Of a DNA stretch of 35,001 nucleotides, positions 15,534 through 25,058 are shown piece by piece; position 1 is the first letter of the stretch; each line of letters begins with the position of its first letter. The stretch covers positions 1-35,001 of the forward strand of contig MAAL01000155.1 in the NCBI GenBank assembly GCA_002163245.1, written 5' to 3'. The position numbers were made by a program, and so were the translations under genes. The stretch is from Gammaproteobacteria bacterium 42_54_T18. Lineage in GTDB: Bacteria; Pseudomonadota; Gammaproteobacteria; Pseudomonadales; Ketobacteraceae. Under the pieces are notes generated by a model. It ran no database searches. It was given only the letters and a program-made list of their open reading frames with translations, and was not told the DNA's origin.

Positions 15534-15834
15534 TACTATTCCTTTTAGTGATCTTATTAACTGCTAAGGTAATTCAAAAGAATGGCAGGCATCGATTATA
15601 AAAACAAGAATGGATCCCGTGAATAAGTCGCAGCATCATTGATATCAATGGCAAGGTCTCCCGAAAAATCACTCAGAAACCCTACATAAAAAACAAAGCT
15701 AGCCCTTACTAGTCACCCTACAATGCCGCCAAACCAAGCCGCAAGGCTTCTATGGTGGCTTCGGCCCTTGTTTAGTTGGGTGTGGCGGTACATCAATAAC
15801 ATCAGGCCTTTCTAACTCCGAGACCTCCCTGTTT

Positions 15835-16836
15835 TTGGCGCCAGGGGATGAACAAGTTTTTAACGTTTCAGGTCCGACAGCGGGTGATATCCGCTATGTG
15901 TGGGTTGTAAGAAAATACAACGACAACAATGAGATTATCGAAACAAAAACAGTACCCTCACATCAAATGGAATACACACTTATTGCCACCTCTGATGATT
16001 ATCATAATCTGTATACTGAAGTTGAAGTGCAGCTACAAAAAATCGTGACGATCGGCGATTTTCAGCTCTGGAGAACCAAGGATATTAAAGAATGGGAAGT
16101 GAAGGTTAACGATGAACAAGTGGCTCCAGAGTGGACTGGAAGTATATTGTTAAGAAATGAGAACGACGTAACACAATTAGAAGGTTTTAGTTCTATTACT
16201 GGGAACGTGGTAATTGATGATACAGATTTTGAATCCACTAACGCGTTAACTGATATTTTATCGATTAGTGGCAGCTTACTCGTGCAAGAAAACAAGAAGC
16301 TAGTTGATCTTAAAGGGCTGAATTTATCCTCTCAATTTACTGTCGAAAACTCTGTAATCATTGTCGACAACGCTAAATTACTTACAACCAAAGGGCTTGA
16401 ATCACTCACATCTCTGGGAGGCTCTCTTTACCTTAACAAAAACCCTCGTCTAGAAAACCTACTAGGGTTCAAAAACATAGAAAATATTGGCGAAAAGTTA
16501 ACAATAGGATCATACGATAATAGTGATATTGGAGGTAGTGGCAATGCCGCACTAAAAAGCCTAAGTGGACTTAATCGTTTAACTTCGGTTGGGAGCCTTA
16601 TTATAGAAGTAAACCCCTCACTAGCGTCATTAGAGGGGGCTAATTCCCTAAAAAACATTTCCGACACCTTGCTGATTTATAATAATAAAAACCTGATAAA
16701 TTTAAACGGCCTTGAAACAGTTACTAGCGTTGGAACGTTGGTTGTCACGAAAAACCCTCTACTTCAGAACTTAGGTGGATTGGACTCACTTGAAAACCTT
16801 AACAACATTGACTTACGAAATAATGAAGTGGAGTGA
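15835..16836 (+). CDS. Receptor L-domain / leucine-rich lipoprotein, start apparently lost by frameshift
   Basis: 333 residues from TTG 15835. From about residue 115 the sequence repeats a receptor-L-domain pattern: LSISGSLLVQENKKLVDLKGLNL, LTSLGGSLYLNKNPRLENLLGFKNI, LTSVGSLIIEVNPSLASLEGANSL, VTSVGTLVVTKNPLLQNLGGLDSL; these build a right-handed solenoid for surface binding. The frame is open back to 15703 with no ATG, yet codes for CLVGCGGTS at 15769-15795, an excellent lipobox (LVGC). The frame starting at ATG 15752 reads MVASALV and then hits TAG at 15773. One extra T in the TTT run at 15771-15773 would join them as MVASALVLVGCGG. So this is probably a lipoprotein gene with a one-base deletion, or a sequencing error. 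Confidence 0.7.
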   Translation: MAPGDEQVFNVSGPTAGDIRYVWVVRKYNDNNEIIETKTVPSHQMEYTLIATSDDYHNLYTEVEVQLQKIVTIGDFQLWRTKDIKEWEVKVNDEQVAPEWTGSILLRNENDVTQLEGFSSITGNVVIDDTDFESTNALTDILSISGSLLVQENKKLVDLKGLNLSSQFTVENSVIIVDNAKLLTTKGLESLTSLGGSLYLNKNPRLENLLGFKNIENIGEKLTIGSYDNSDIGGSGNAALKSLSGLNRLTSVGSLIIEVNPSLASLEGANSLKNISDTLLIYNNKNLINLNGLETVTSVGTLVVTKNPLLQNLGGLDSLENLNNIDLRNNEVE

Positions 16837-16868
16837 ATAACGACCGTCATCATTCACTCCACCTCATT
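16822..16868. terminator. 17-bp inverted repeat joining two convergent gene ends
   Basis: Positions 16822-16838 pair with 16852-16868 with one mismatch and a 13-base loop. Each arm contains the last codons and the stop of a gene: the L-domain gene (stop 16834-16836) and the hybrid kinase on the other strand (stop 16854-16856). As a result both unrelated proteins end in Asn-Glu-Val-Glu. A bidirectional terminator is likely. Confidence 0.65.
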
Positions 16869-19622
16869 GACGACCGATAACAACTCTTCGCGATTAATGG
16901 GTTTAACAATAAACCCATTCATACCAACATCAAATGCTCTATCCCGATATTCTTGTAACGCATGAGCACTTAATGCATAGATAGGGGTATTTTGATTAGC
17001 GCTGCCTCTGCTACGGATTCTTCTTGTCGCCTCGTAACCATCCATGACCGGCATTTCGCAATCCATTAATATCAGATCAAATGAATTGTCCATTGCAATA
17101 TCACAAGCCTCCTGTCCGTTATTAGCAACTGTCGGGAGGACTCCTACTTTTTTAAGAATCCCTTTAATAACGATCAAATTAATTTCATTGTCCTCCACTA
17201 CTAACAAGCGTTTGTGAGATAAATCTTGATAGGCATCTGAAACTTTTTTGTTTCCAGCCTGTGGCTGACAAATTACAGATTTAAAAAGATAGCTTGTAAT
17301 TGGCTTTTCAACAAAACGGACGTTTTCAGAATTATTATTTTCCAACCAGGATCCCGCATATCCCATAATCATTATCGTTGCCCCTGAGTTTATCAATTCA
17401 ACATAAGTCCCATTGGCTTGCTCAGAGTCTTCGTTTACCATGCTTTCAATATCGATAAGGATGAGCACCTTTTCTTTAGCTAAATACTTTTCGGGGAATT
17501 CATTAGTACAAACAACATCAACCTTTAATCTCGACAGAATATTAACGACAGACTCTTGCAGCACTAGGTTTCGTCCAACGAAAACCACTTGCTCATAGCA
17601 AACTTTTTCATTATTTGTCGAATCTCTTAATGTAAGATTTTTACTCACCTTGGCGCGTACCGTAAACCAAAAACTAGAGCCTTCACCCAAAGCACTCTCA
17701 ACCCCTGCATCACCATGCATCAAATTGGATAATTTTTTAATAATGGATAGACCCAATCCGGTTCCCCCATAAAGGCGAGTCGTATTACTGTCAGCCTGAC
17801 TAAACTGCTGGAAAAGTTGATCCATCTGATCCTGAGTAAGACCAATACCCGTGTCTTTAACGGTAAAACGGATTTTAACCTCATCAGAGGATATGCCTGA
17901 AACATCGCCTTCCTCAACAGAAACATGCAACAGAACAGTGCCTTTATGAGTAAACTTGAATGCATTACTAAAATAATTTAGTAGCATTTGTTTAATGCGA
18001 ACCGGATCTGTCATCAGAGAAAAAGGCACATCTTTGTCCACAACTTGTATAAAATTAAGCGCCTTCTCTTCCATTCGTGATGAGAAGATAGTCATCGTAT
18101 CGTGAATGAGCGATTCCAGATCAACATCAATGGATTCAACATTCATTTTTCCGGCTTCAATTTTCGAAAAATCTAAAATATCATTAATAATCTGAATCAA
18201 AGATTGACTAGATGAATCTATCACTCTCAAAAAACGTAACTGAGCCTCCTCTAACTTCGTGTCTTTAAGCAAGCCAATCATTCCAACAATGCCCGTCATT
18301 GGTGTTCGTATCTCATGACTCATACTTGCTAAAAATTCACTCTTCGCTTTCTCCCTACTTTTCGCTTTTTCTTCCTGTATCTTGCTATCCACGTTCTCTT
18401 GTAGCAACCGAAAGCTTTCTGCTCTTATCTGGTTAGTTCTTTCTACAATAGCAACAGAAAACAACAAAGTAACCAGAGTATTGCCTAATGGGGTTGCAAT
18501 TTCAGTTAATAACGAAGGTTGAATAAGTGCAGCCTTATCTAGACCTAGCCCTGTAGCAAGAACACAAAGCACACACCAACCTATCACAAACAATATATAG
18601 CTGAGCCCTATATCTTTTTTCTGTAACGCTGCAAACACACTAAAACTACATACTAAACAGACCATAGCGGTAGCGACAAGTGTAAGAAAAGGGTGATAAA
18701 GAACGAAAGAAAGAGCAATCAGAAAACAAGAAAAAGCTTTAAAAGCAGTAAACGTTCGACTTATTTTAGGCGAACTTTTACCAAAATTTAAAAAATCGGC
18801 AGAGATATAGGCGGAGCTGAGCGCCTGTATAGAAATAGCAATACCCACGCTTTGTACATTAAACTCCGCAACATCAGGCCATAGGTAACGCTGCGGGTAT
18901 CCAAAGTAAACTGCCCAGAAAAATGCTGCCTGAATTTGTAGAAAGAAAAAAGTTAAATAGATCCGTTCCAAAGTAAGAAAAAAAACAAAAAGGTGATACA
19001 AACCAACCGTTATAAAAACAGCCATAGAAAACACTTGGGATATAACTTTAATTTCATTCGATTCAAAAAAGGTATCTTCGGACCAAAATATCATAGGAAC
19101 TTGTGCTGAATGAGCACCTCCCACTTTTACATATAACTCATATGAAACATTCGGTGTGAGTTCTAATGGGAAGACATGAGTATTTGCACGATAATGGCGA
19201 TGGGAATATGAGGTTGCATTCCCCCCTTTAAAAGACTCAACTACCGATTTATTTTGCACCAGATAAACATCAATATCAGAAAGCAGCACATAACTAAATT
19301 CCAACAGCCAAGATGAATCCGTTAATGTGGTATTGATAATTGAGGTCTTTAACCAGTAACTATTAGATATAAAGCCATAGTTGGGAACTGCATCCTGCAC
19401 CGGTTGCCAATCAAGCGCCCCCTCCTTCATCACCTGCTCTATCGTAACTCCTTGAATGTGCTTGATTTGATAAAGATTAGCAGGGTAAAGGATTGGGGAT
19501 TCTGTCTGAGTGAGTTGTAGAGGCTGAGCCTGTACTTGAGTTGGCCAAAATAATAAAGCGACACTAAACAACAATAGATAAATCAACGGGTTAAAAATGT
19601 TTGATTCAGAGTTACTCTGCAT
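16854..19622 (-). CDS. 7TMR-DISM hybrid sensor histidine kinase with two receiver domains
   Basis: 922 residues from ATG 19622; the frame extends to a TTG at 19658 without a better ribosome-binding site. Residue numbers here count from 19658. Signal/TM about 25-45, 7TMR-DISMED2 sensor about 50-190 (ALDWQPV...YWLKTSI), seven TM helices about 210-410, HisKA with [14 protein letters not shown] (H448), HATPase with [25 protein letters not shown], then a degenerate receiver-like region (about 690-800; VLILIDIES where LMDxxMP is expected) and a complete receiver (about 810-930) with VVEDN, D866 in [19 protein letters not shown] and KP. The extracellular DISM domain typically binds carbohydrate-like ligands. 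No response regulator is adjacent. It is convergent with the L-domain gene. Confidence 0.93.
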   Translation of the reverse strand: MQSNSESNIFNPLIYLLLFSVALLFWPTQVQAQPLQLTQTESPILYPANLYQIKHIQGVTIEQVMKEGALDWQPVQDAVPNYGFISNSYWLKTSIINTTLTDSSWLLEFSYVLLSDIDVYLVQNKSVVESFKGGNATSYSHRHYRANTHVFPLELTPNVSYELYVKVGGAHSAQVPMIFWSEDTFFESNEIKVISQVFSMAVFITVGLYHLFVFFLTLERIYLTFFFLQIQAAFFWAVYFGYPQRYLWPDVAEFNVQSVGIAISIQALSSAYISADFLNFGKSSPKISRTFTAFKAFSCFLIALSFVLYHPFLTLVATAMVCLVCSFSVFAALQKKDIGLSYILFVIGWCVLCVLATGLGLDKAALIQPSLLTEIATPLGNTLVTLLFSVAIVERTNQIRAESFRLLQENVDSKIQEEKAKSREKAKSEFLASMSHEIRTPMTGIVGMIGLLKDTKLEEAQLRFLRVIDSSSQSLIQIINDILDFSKIEAGKMNVESIDVDLESLIHDTMTIFSSRMEEKALNFIQVVDKDVPFSLMTDPVRIKQMLLNYFSNAFKFTHKGTVLLHVSVEEGDVSGISSDEVKIRFTVKDTGIGLTQDQMDQLFQQFSQADSNTTRLYGGTGLGLSIIKKLSNLMHGDAGVESALGEGSSFWFTVRAKVSKNLTLRDSTNNEKVCYEQVVFVGRNLVLQESVVNILSRLKVDVVCTNEFPEKYLAKEKVLILIDIESMVNEDSEQANGTYVELINSGATIMIMGYAGSWLENNNSENVRFVEKPITSYLFKSVICQPQAGNKKVSDAYQDLSHKRLLVVEDNEINLIVIKGILKKVGVLPTVANNGQEACDIAMDNSFDLILMDCEMPVMDGYEATRRIRSRGSANQNTPIYALSAHALQEYRDRAFDVGMNGFIVKPINREELLSVVNEVE

Positions 19623-19710
19623 ATCAACCGTGTCATATTGTTGTGATGATGCCCACAATGAAGCACCACTTAGTGTCGTTTTATACGTTCCCAGGGGATC
19701 CTCTCAGTTT

Positions 19711-19736
19711 AGTGGCAAGCCTAGCGCTTTGCCACT
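19711..19736. repeat. AGTGGCAA inverted repeat
   Basis: AGTGGCAA (19711-19718) pairs with TTGCCACT (19729-19736) around a 10-base loop. It lies 33 bases beyond the stop of the acyl-CoA synthetase gene and upstream of the hybrid kinase. It may be a stem-loop terminator, although no T-run follows, or an operator: the half-site matches the candidate NrtR sites, but the spacing (10 instead of 5) does not. Confidence 0.45.
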
Positions 19737-19768
19737 ATGACCATAAAATGGCTCTATCACGTCAGAAT

Positions 19769-21460
19769 TTAGGAATTCTGATGAATTACTCTTTCTTGAG
19801 CATCAAACCAATGCTGTGCACCACCCTCATAAGCATTTTCGATGATTGCCCGTTTGATTTTTAACGTAGGTGTTAAAAATCCATTTTCTATAGACCAGAC
19901 ATCTCGCACAAAGACAATAAATGCCAACCTTTCATGGGCTGCAAGGGTCTGATTGAGGTCAACCAAGAGGCTATCCGTATGCTTATCAAACGTGCCTCTC
20001 CTATCAGTGTCACTTAACATCTCCCTGCACTCTTCGCTAAGCACGATCACAGCAAATGGTTGAGGGAAACCAGAGCCCATCACACAGACAGATTCATTCC
20101 CTGGAATCTCGCCTAATCGTTGCTCAATAGGTACTGGCGCAACGTATTTTCCTTTGCTGGTTTTAAAGATATCTTTAACACGACCAGTAATTTTTAAACG
20201 GCCTAGCTCATCTATCTCCCCGCAATCCCCCGTTTTAAAGAAACCGTCCTCCGTCATTTCTAAGCGCATTTTTTCCGGCGCTTTGAAATACCCCATCATC
20301 TGCCCTGGGCTTTTTACTTCTAGCTCTCCGCTTGACGATATTCGAGCCTCAACTCCGTTGGCAGGGCTACCAACGTACCCAACCCGAACCTGGCCTGGCC
20401 TACTGACATGAGAAGTTGCAAAGTTTTCAGACATACCGTAGCAATCTAACAACTCCAACCCCAGCGAGCGGTACCAATTAACAATACTTTCAGGAATAGG
20501 CGCCGAGCCTGTGATCCCGATACGTGCTGCCTGCAAACCTAATTGTGTCAAGATTTTTTGGCGAAGCTGAGCTGACTCTGGCGTATCCTGCTTCAACATC
20601 CCGGACTGTTCTAGCGTTAACGTTTGCTCAATCGAGGTGTAAAATTTCAGCCATAAACGAGGTACTGAAAAGAAAACCGTCGGTTGCGCTCGTTGCAGAT
20701 CCTTGACAAAAGTCGCCTGATTATCTGAAAAGTAAACACTGAAACCATAGTATAACGATGCGGTTTCAATGATCGCTCGTTCAGCAGCATGGGCTAACGG
20801 CAGATAAGACAACATGCGGTCATCTTTCGACATGCTCATCAGGTCCAAAAAACCATCGCAGACCGCAAACATACTCCGACTACTATGCATCACTCCTTTT
20901 GGTCTTCCTGTACTACCAGAAGTATAAATAATCGTGGCAAGGTCTTTAGCAGCAGGAATAAATTCTGATTTGCTCGGTTGATAGTTAGCAACTAGCGTTT
21001 CCCATGATTCTGCAACCTCATCTATGGGTGATAACGGCAGCATAACTCTCGGCAAATCGACAGGTAACTCCTGTTGATACGCAGACCAAGCAGCATCATC
21101 CACATCCAACTTTCCAACAAAAAGTAAACGTGATTCACTGTGGTCAAGAATATAATTTGCACTTTCACTATCCAACGTTGGGTATAGCGGCACTGACACA
21201 TGACCTGCCAACATAATAGCCAAGTCAGCCATTATCCAATGAGCACTATTTTTACCCAATATTGCTATCTGACTGTTTGCAGGAAAATCACATGACTGGA
21301 GATATGAAGCTATTTTTTTTACCTGCCTGGCGACGGCCTTCCAGGTAAAACTATCCACATCGCCGTTCGGCAAGGGTTGCACCAAATACACGTCATCTGG
21401 CCGCTCGACTTCCCATTTTAGTAACTGTCCAACCAATGTCATTGTCAATGTTCCACTCAT
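19769..21460 (-). CDS. AMP-dependent acyl-CoA synthetase
   Basis: 563 residues. It activates a carboxylic acid, probably a medium/long-chain or sterol-type acyl acid, through an acyl-AMP to its CoA thioester. Adenylate-forming motifs: IIYTSGSTGRPKGVMHS (P-loop), YLPLAHAAERAI, ITGSAPIPESIVNWY, LDCYGMSENFATS, FFKTGDCGEIDELGRLKITGRVKDIFKTSKGKYVAPVPIEQRL. The L(K/G)ITGRVKD...K-GKYVAP arrangement matches long-chain acyl-CoA synthetases of the ACSBG/FAA type. The final Lys of the C-terminal lid (LTPTLKIKR) is present. It is last in the run with a PF10118 protein (41 bases upstream), a dehydrogenase and a monooxygenase, playing the part of fadD13 in the mymA locus. AAAGG lies directly before ATG 21460. 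Confidence 0.93.
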   Translation of the reverse strand: MSGTLTMTLVGQLLKWEVERPDDVYLVQPLPNGDVDSFTWKAVARQVKKIASYLQSCDFPANSQIAILGKNSAHWIMADLAIMLAGHVSVPLYPTLDSESANYILDHSESRLLFVGKLDVDDAAWSAYQQELPVDLPRVMLPLSPIDEVAESWETLVANYQPSKSEFIPAAKDLATIIYTSGSTGRPKGVMHSSRSMFAVCDGFLDLMSMSKDDRMLSYLPLAHAAERAIIETASLYYGFSVYFSDNQATFVKDLQRAQPTVFFSVPRLWLKFYTSIEQTLTLEQSGMLKQDTPESAQLRQKILTQLGLQAARIGITGSAPIPESIVNWYRSLGLELLDCYGMSENFATSHVSRPGQVRVGYVGSPANGVEARISSSGELEVKSPGQMMGYFKAPEKMRLEMTEDGFFKTGDCGEIDELGRLKITGRVKDIFKTSKGKYVAPVPIEQRLGEIPGNESVCVMGSGFPQPFAVIVLSEECREMLSDTDRRGTFDKHTDSLLVDLNQTLAAHERLAFIVFVRDVWSIENGFLTPTLKIKRAIIENAYEGGAQHWFDAQERVIHQNS

Positions 21461-21501
21461 CCTTTACGCCTTATTTTTAATAGCATTCTATGTCGCCTAA
21501 T

Positions 21502-22407
21502 CTAGGCGGCCTTTTGTTCTTTTTCTTTTCCAACATTTATCTTATCTAACTCTGATCGCCATTTACTGATAAGGTGACTATTGTCATCATCCCATGGGTG
21601 AAAATCTGGCTGAAAATATTCCAGTAGGAAAGGTAGCGATTTAATCAAATACCCAGAATTCTTCCCAAAACCAAACATCCACCAAAGCCCTTTAGCCGTA
21701 TCACGAATTGTCATGTTTTTTCTATCAACCCACATTGATGTCGCCATTCCGTAAGTCGTCAAGTACCCAAGCAATGCACTCGCTAATACAAAGCCATAAA
21801 TACGACTTAGGTATTCCCCATCAGTAGCATCAAACAAGTCATAAGTTACCGCTTTATGTTCAATTTCTTCAATGGCGTGCCAAACAAAAAGCGGGCGAAT
21901 TGTCGAATGTACATTTTCAATAACTTCTGGGTTGCTCAGAACCAAATCACCAAAATAAGCCGTGTAATGCTCTGCTGCTGCAGTTAGCGCCATCTGATCT
22001 TTCTTTCGCATTTTCTTGAAAAATGGCAATATACGTTCAATCATGTTTTCCACACTTTCTACGGGGAACCCTCTAGATTGCATAAAATCATTAATCACTT
22101 TATGTTCTCTCGAGTGATGAGCCTCTTGACCAATAAACCCACCGCAGTCTTTATAGAGTACTTTATTATCTTTTACTTGATCTCGAAACATACGCACAGT
22201 ATCAATCATATATTGTTCACCGCCCGGAAAAGTGGCAGAGAACGAAGAAAAAAACTGTGTAAGAAACGGGCTGTCGTAAAACCAATAATTTGGCGTACTC
22301 TCATCTGCCGATATATTAAGTGCTTTTGGGATAATATTTACCGATGCCGGTCGTAATTTTTTTGCAGCCCAGCTGAGAGTTTTCGTTGTAGACATATTCA
22401 TATGCAT
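21502..22407 (-). CDS. Predicted metal-dependent hydrolase, PF10118 family
   Basis: 301 residues, usual length. The family is all-helical and ferritin-like with conserved Glu/His metal ligands. Seen: HSREHKVIND (H..EH), AAAEHYTAYFGDLVL, and RPLFVWHAIEEIEHKAVTYDLFDA (H, EE, EH), which could hold a di-iron or similar site, so oxygenase chemistry is as possible as hydrolysis. The substrate is unknown. It is usually found beside AraC regulators and flavin or alkane-type oxidation genes, as here. The first of three close ATGs at 22407 follows AGGT; the later ones (22401, 22395) are also possible. Confidence 0.88.
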   Translation of the reverse strand: MHMNMSTTKTLSWAAKKLRPASVNIIPKALNISADESTPNYWFYDSPFLTQFFSSFSATFPGGEQYMIDTVRMFRDQVKDNKVLYKDCGGFIGQEAHHSREHKVINDFMQSRGFPVESVENMIERILPFFKKMRKKDQMALTAAAEHYTAYFGDLVLSNPEVIENVHSTIRPLFVWHAIEEIEHKAVTYDLFDATDGEYLSRIYGFVLASALLGYLTTYGMATSMWVDRKNMTIRDTAKGLWWMFGFGKNSGYLIKSLPFLLEYFQPDFHPWDDDNSHLISKWRSELDKINVGKEKEQKAA

Positions 22408-22470
22408 TACCTGAATTTTATATAAAAGTCGAAGAATCGTATTTCAATGGATGGTTAGTGTCTTTTTCGT

Positions 22471-23367
22471 TTATTCATTACTATTCTCAGATACAAGTAA
22501 TGCCACACCTAAGTTCGCATCCTGCAACGATCCCTCTTTCGCTTCTTCATAAGAAATTGACATTCCCTGTTTTACCTTATTGCTACGAGCCATTCGCCAC
22601 TCAAGCACTGGTTGCGCGAACCCTCTAAGCATAAGAGCTGCCGCAATCCAGCCTGGTGCCCAAATTCTATTTGAGCGTCGTCGAATACCCCGCTCAAGTA
22701 CATCAATTGCGTCTGATAACGGCGCGGGGGTTTGTACAAAATCAGGAATGACTTGCATAATTTTTGACAGCGCGGGGTGCATATGACCACCCGCGACAAG
22801 ATCAGTATCTATCGCGCCAAAATAAGCACAACCAACACCAACGCCCTCCTCTCTTAACTCGATACGAAGGCTATCGGTTAACGCTTCTACTGCGGCTTTT
22901 GAAGCAGCATAAGCCCCCATTAACGGTCCATGAGTTAACGCTGCCATTGATGCAACGGTTAACACATAACCTTTGCTTTTTTTGATATGAGGTAGTGTGG
23001 CGTGCAAAGTATGCCAAACACCGTATAGGTTTACATCTAACGTTCGCTCTATTGCGCTAGAAGAGACCTCAGATAAAGGAGAAACGTGATAAATTCCAGC
23101 GTTTGCAATAACAACATCAAGACCACCAAAAACCGCTACCGTTTTTTCTACGGCTGCATTAATCGCTTCTTTATCACTTACGTCCGCCTCAAATGACAAC
23201 GCTCTTTCACCGAGCGTATTTGCAATACTATCCAATTTATCAACTTCTAATCCAACCAAAGAAACTAGCGCGCCTTTGCTATGTAATCGTGTTGCTATTG
23301 CCTCACCAATACCTCTAGCTGCACCGGTGATTAATACGCGTTTGCCAACAAGGTTCCATTCATTCAT
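22471..23367 (-). CDS. Short-chain dehydrogenase/reductase
   Basis: 298 residues. Classical SDR with an NAD(P) site TGAARGIG (14-21), DVS at 62-64, NAG at 89-91, and catalytic S140, Y153 and K157 (TVASMAAL, YAASK). The extra C-terminal 50-60 residues (APGWIAAALMLRGFAQPVLEW) are typical of SDRs working with lipophilic substrates, as in the SadH/Rv3085 group. It overlaps the monooxygenase gene by four bases (ATGA), so the two are translationally coupled. It probably oxidises or reduces an alcohol/ketone that the monooxygenase makes or uses. Confidence 0.93.
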   Translation of the reverse strand: MNEWNLVGKRVLITGAARGIGEAIATRLHSKGALVSLVGLEVDKLDSIANTLGERALSFEADVSDKEAINAAVEKTVAVFGGLDVVIANAGIYHVSPLSEVSSSAIERTLDVNLYGVWHTLHATLPHIKKSKGYVLTVASMAALTHGPLMGAYAASKAAVEALTDSLRIELREEGVGVGCAYFGAIDTDLVAGGHMHPALSKIMQVIPDFVQTPAPLSDAIDVLERGIRRRSNRIWAPGWIAAALMLRGFAQPVLEWRMARSNKVKQGMSISYEEAKEGSLQDANLGVALLVSENSNE

Positions 23368-24875
23368 TTTACTTCTCCCACAATCGAGTCATGTTTAATA
23401 TGGAATTTATTTACTTCAAACTTGCGCGTTTTCCACCGATACATAAAACTCCAGTTCGGCCATAGTCCTGTATTACCACCGTTCGCGTGTTGGTAATAAC
23501 TCTTACAGCCACCATTAACCCAGGACGTTCGCGCTGCTCTTTCTACGACTTCATGGCTAAACGCGTTCATAACATCATCTCGTACATTAACGTTCTTTAA
23601 CGCGTTCTTGCGCATAGACTGAATCGCTTTGGTAATGTAGTCCGCTTGCATTTCGAGAGTAAAAATTGCGGACTGATTACCCGCAAGTGAGAATGGCCCT
23701 AACATCATAAATAGATTGGGAAATCCCGCAAAAGACGTTCCAAGATAAGATTTTGGTCTATCTTCTAGTAACGCAGAGAGTGACAGGCCATTATCCCCCG
23801 TTAGTTTTTCTGCTATCTGATGCGGTACCCGAAACCCTGTCGCGTAGATAATCACATCGACCTCATGCTCTTTACCTGTTACATCCACAATACTGTGTTC
23901 ACGAATCTCTTGAATTCCATCGGTTACCAAATCAACATTATCTTTTTCTAACGCAGGGAAATACTTGCTGCTAAATACAGGGCGCTTACAACCAAAACGA
24001 TAGTCTGGCGTTAGCTTTTCGCGTAACGCAGAATCTTTTATCTGGTGATTCAAATGGTACCGCGCTGCCGTCTCAAAAACGGTTAAGAAACGTGAATCAA
24101 CAAATTGAGGTAATCCGACAAGACCTTCATAAGCGGCATACCACATCGAGCGGATACTGCGCTGAAAATAGGGTACGTAACGTGACGCTGCTTTCTGCGC
24201 AGCAGATGTTGAAAAGTCTATACGAGGTAGCACATGGCTTGGTGTCCGCTGAAATACCGTCAAGATATCAACGTACGGCTGAATCTCTGGTAACAGCTGA
24301 ATGGACGTTGCCCCCGTACCAATGATCGCAACTTTTTTCCCTGCGAGATCATAATTTTGATCCCAGTTGAAGGTATGGAAGGAGTGTCCTTTAAAGGACT
24401 CTGCGCCTTCAAGCTTTGGCACTACCGGCTCACCAAAAGGGCCCGTCGCCGTTGTTAGTACATCACAGGTGAAGTCACCCTGATTGGTTGTGATATACCA
24501 CTTATCACTCTGAGTATCCCAACGGGCTTCTTTTAACTCCGTGTTAAATCGAATATAAGAATATAAATCAAAATCATTGGCCACATTCTTCATATACTCA
24601 AAAATCTCTGGCTGAGTACCATGAGTACGAGACCAATTGGGGTTCGGCGCAAAGGACAGAGAGTAAAGATTTGACGCCACATCACACGCACAACCTGGAT
24701 AGGTGTTATCTCGCCAAGTTCCACCAACTTCTTCCGCTCTCTCAAAAAGCGTAAAATCGTCGATGCCAGCATCCTTTAACTTTACAGCAAGCGCTAGGCC
24801 GCCAAACCCTGTTCCAACAATGACAATCGGCAAATGTCTGATATTGTTATCATTTTTATTCTCAACCATACTCAT
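23364..24875 (-). CDS. Baeyer-Villiger-type flavin monooxygenase (MymA/EthA-like)
   Basis: 503 residues. FAD site VIVGTGFGGLALA (G21-G26), FERAEEVGGTWRDNTYPGCACD, the Baeyer-Villiger signature FKGHSFHTFNWD (161-172), NADPH site IIGTGATSIQLLPEI (185-199), and a C-terminal YATGF motif. These enzymes insert oxygen next to a ketone, or oxidise S/N atoms, using NADPH. Ribosome-binding site GAGGTGAT directly before ATG 24875. It is first in the run monooxygenase-SDR-PF10118-acyl-CoA synthetase, with an AraC gene upstream on the same strand. That set and order parallel the mycobacterial virS/mymA locus, although there virS is divergent. The predicted role is processing of a hydrophobic ketone or alcohol to an acyl-CoA. 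Confidence 0.93.
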   Translation of the reverse strand: MSMVENKNDNNIRHLPIVIVGTGFGGLALAVKLKDAGIDDFTLFERAEEVGGTWRDNTYPGCACDVASNLYSLSFAPNPNWSRTHGTQPEIFEYMKNVANDFDLYSYIRFNTELKEARWDTQSDKWYITTNQGDFTCDVLTTATGPFGEPVVPKLEGAESFKGHSFHTFNWDQNYDLAGKKVAIIGTGATSIQLLPEIQPYVDILTVFQRTPSHVLPRIDFSTSAAQKAASRYVPYFQRSIRSMWYAAYEGLVGLPQFVDSRFLTVFETAARYHLNHQIKDSALREKLTPDYRFGCKRPVFSSKYFPALEKDNVDLVTDGIQEIREHSIVDVTGKEHEVDVIIYATGFRVPHQIAEKLTGDNGLSLSALLEDRPKSYLGTSFAGFPNLFMMLGPFSLAGNQSAIFTLEMQADYITKAIQSMRKNALKNVNVRDDVMNAFSHEVVERAARTSWVNGGCKSYYQHANGGNTGLWPNWSFMYRWKTRKFEVNKFHIKHDSIVGEVK

Positions 24876-24969
24876 ATCACCTCAAATACACACCACCTCG
24901 ACCTCTATTGGAAGCCGAGCATTCTGAAGAGATTTAAGAGTAAACGAGATGAGATGACGGGGTTAACCT

Positions 24970-25002
24970 ACCTGCCGTCAATTGGGAATGACTTGCCGCC
25001 AA
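24970..25002 (-). promoter_or_regulatory. Direct repeats 21 bp apart, AraC-type operator
   Basis: ACCTGCCGTCAA (24970-24981) and ACTTGCCGCCAA (24991-25002) match at 10 of 12 positions and start exactly 21 bp apart, two helical turns, the usual layout for an AraC-family activator site. On the minus strand the promoter-proximal copy contains TTGACG, which could be the -35 box of the monooxygenase operon that starts 95 bases downstream. The AraC gene at 25059-26057 is the likely regulator. Confidence 0.55.
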
Positions 25003-25058
25003 ACTCAAGAATTTTTGTAACCGTTTGGTAACATTTACAACATTAGACCTTCTGGTCT

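Noticed and set aside
300-24962. ATGAGATGACGGGG present at 300-313 and 24949-24962
   Set aside because: A 14-base match between two sites is expected several times by chance in 35 kb, and no flanking similarity extends it.
25044-25057. AGACC-TTCT-GGTCT as terminator of the first AraC gene
   Set aside because: Only a 5-bp stem with no T-run; too weak to annotate.
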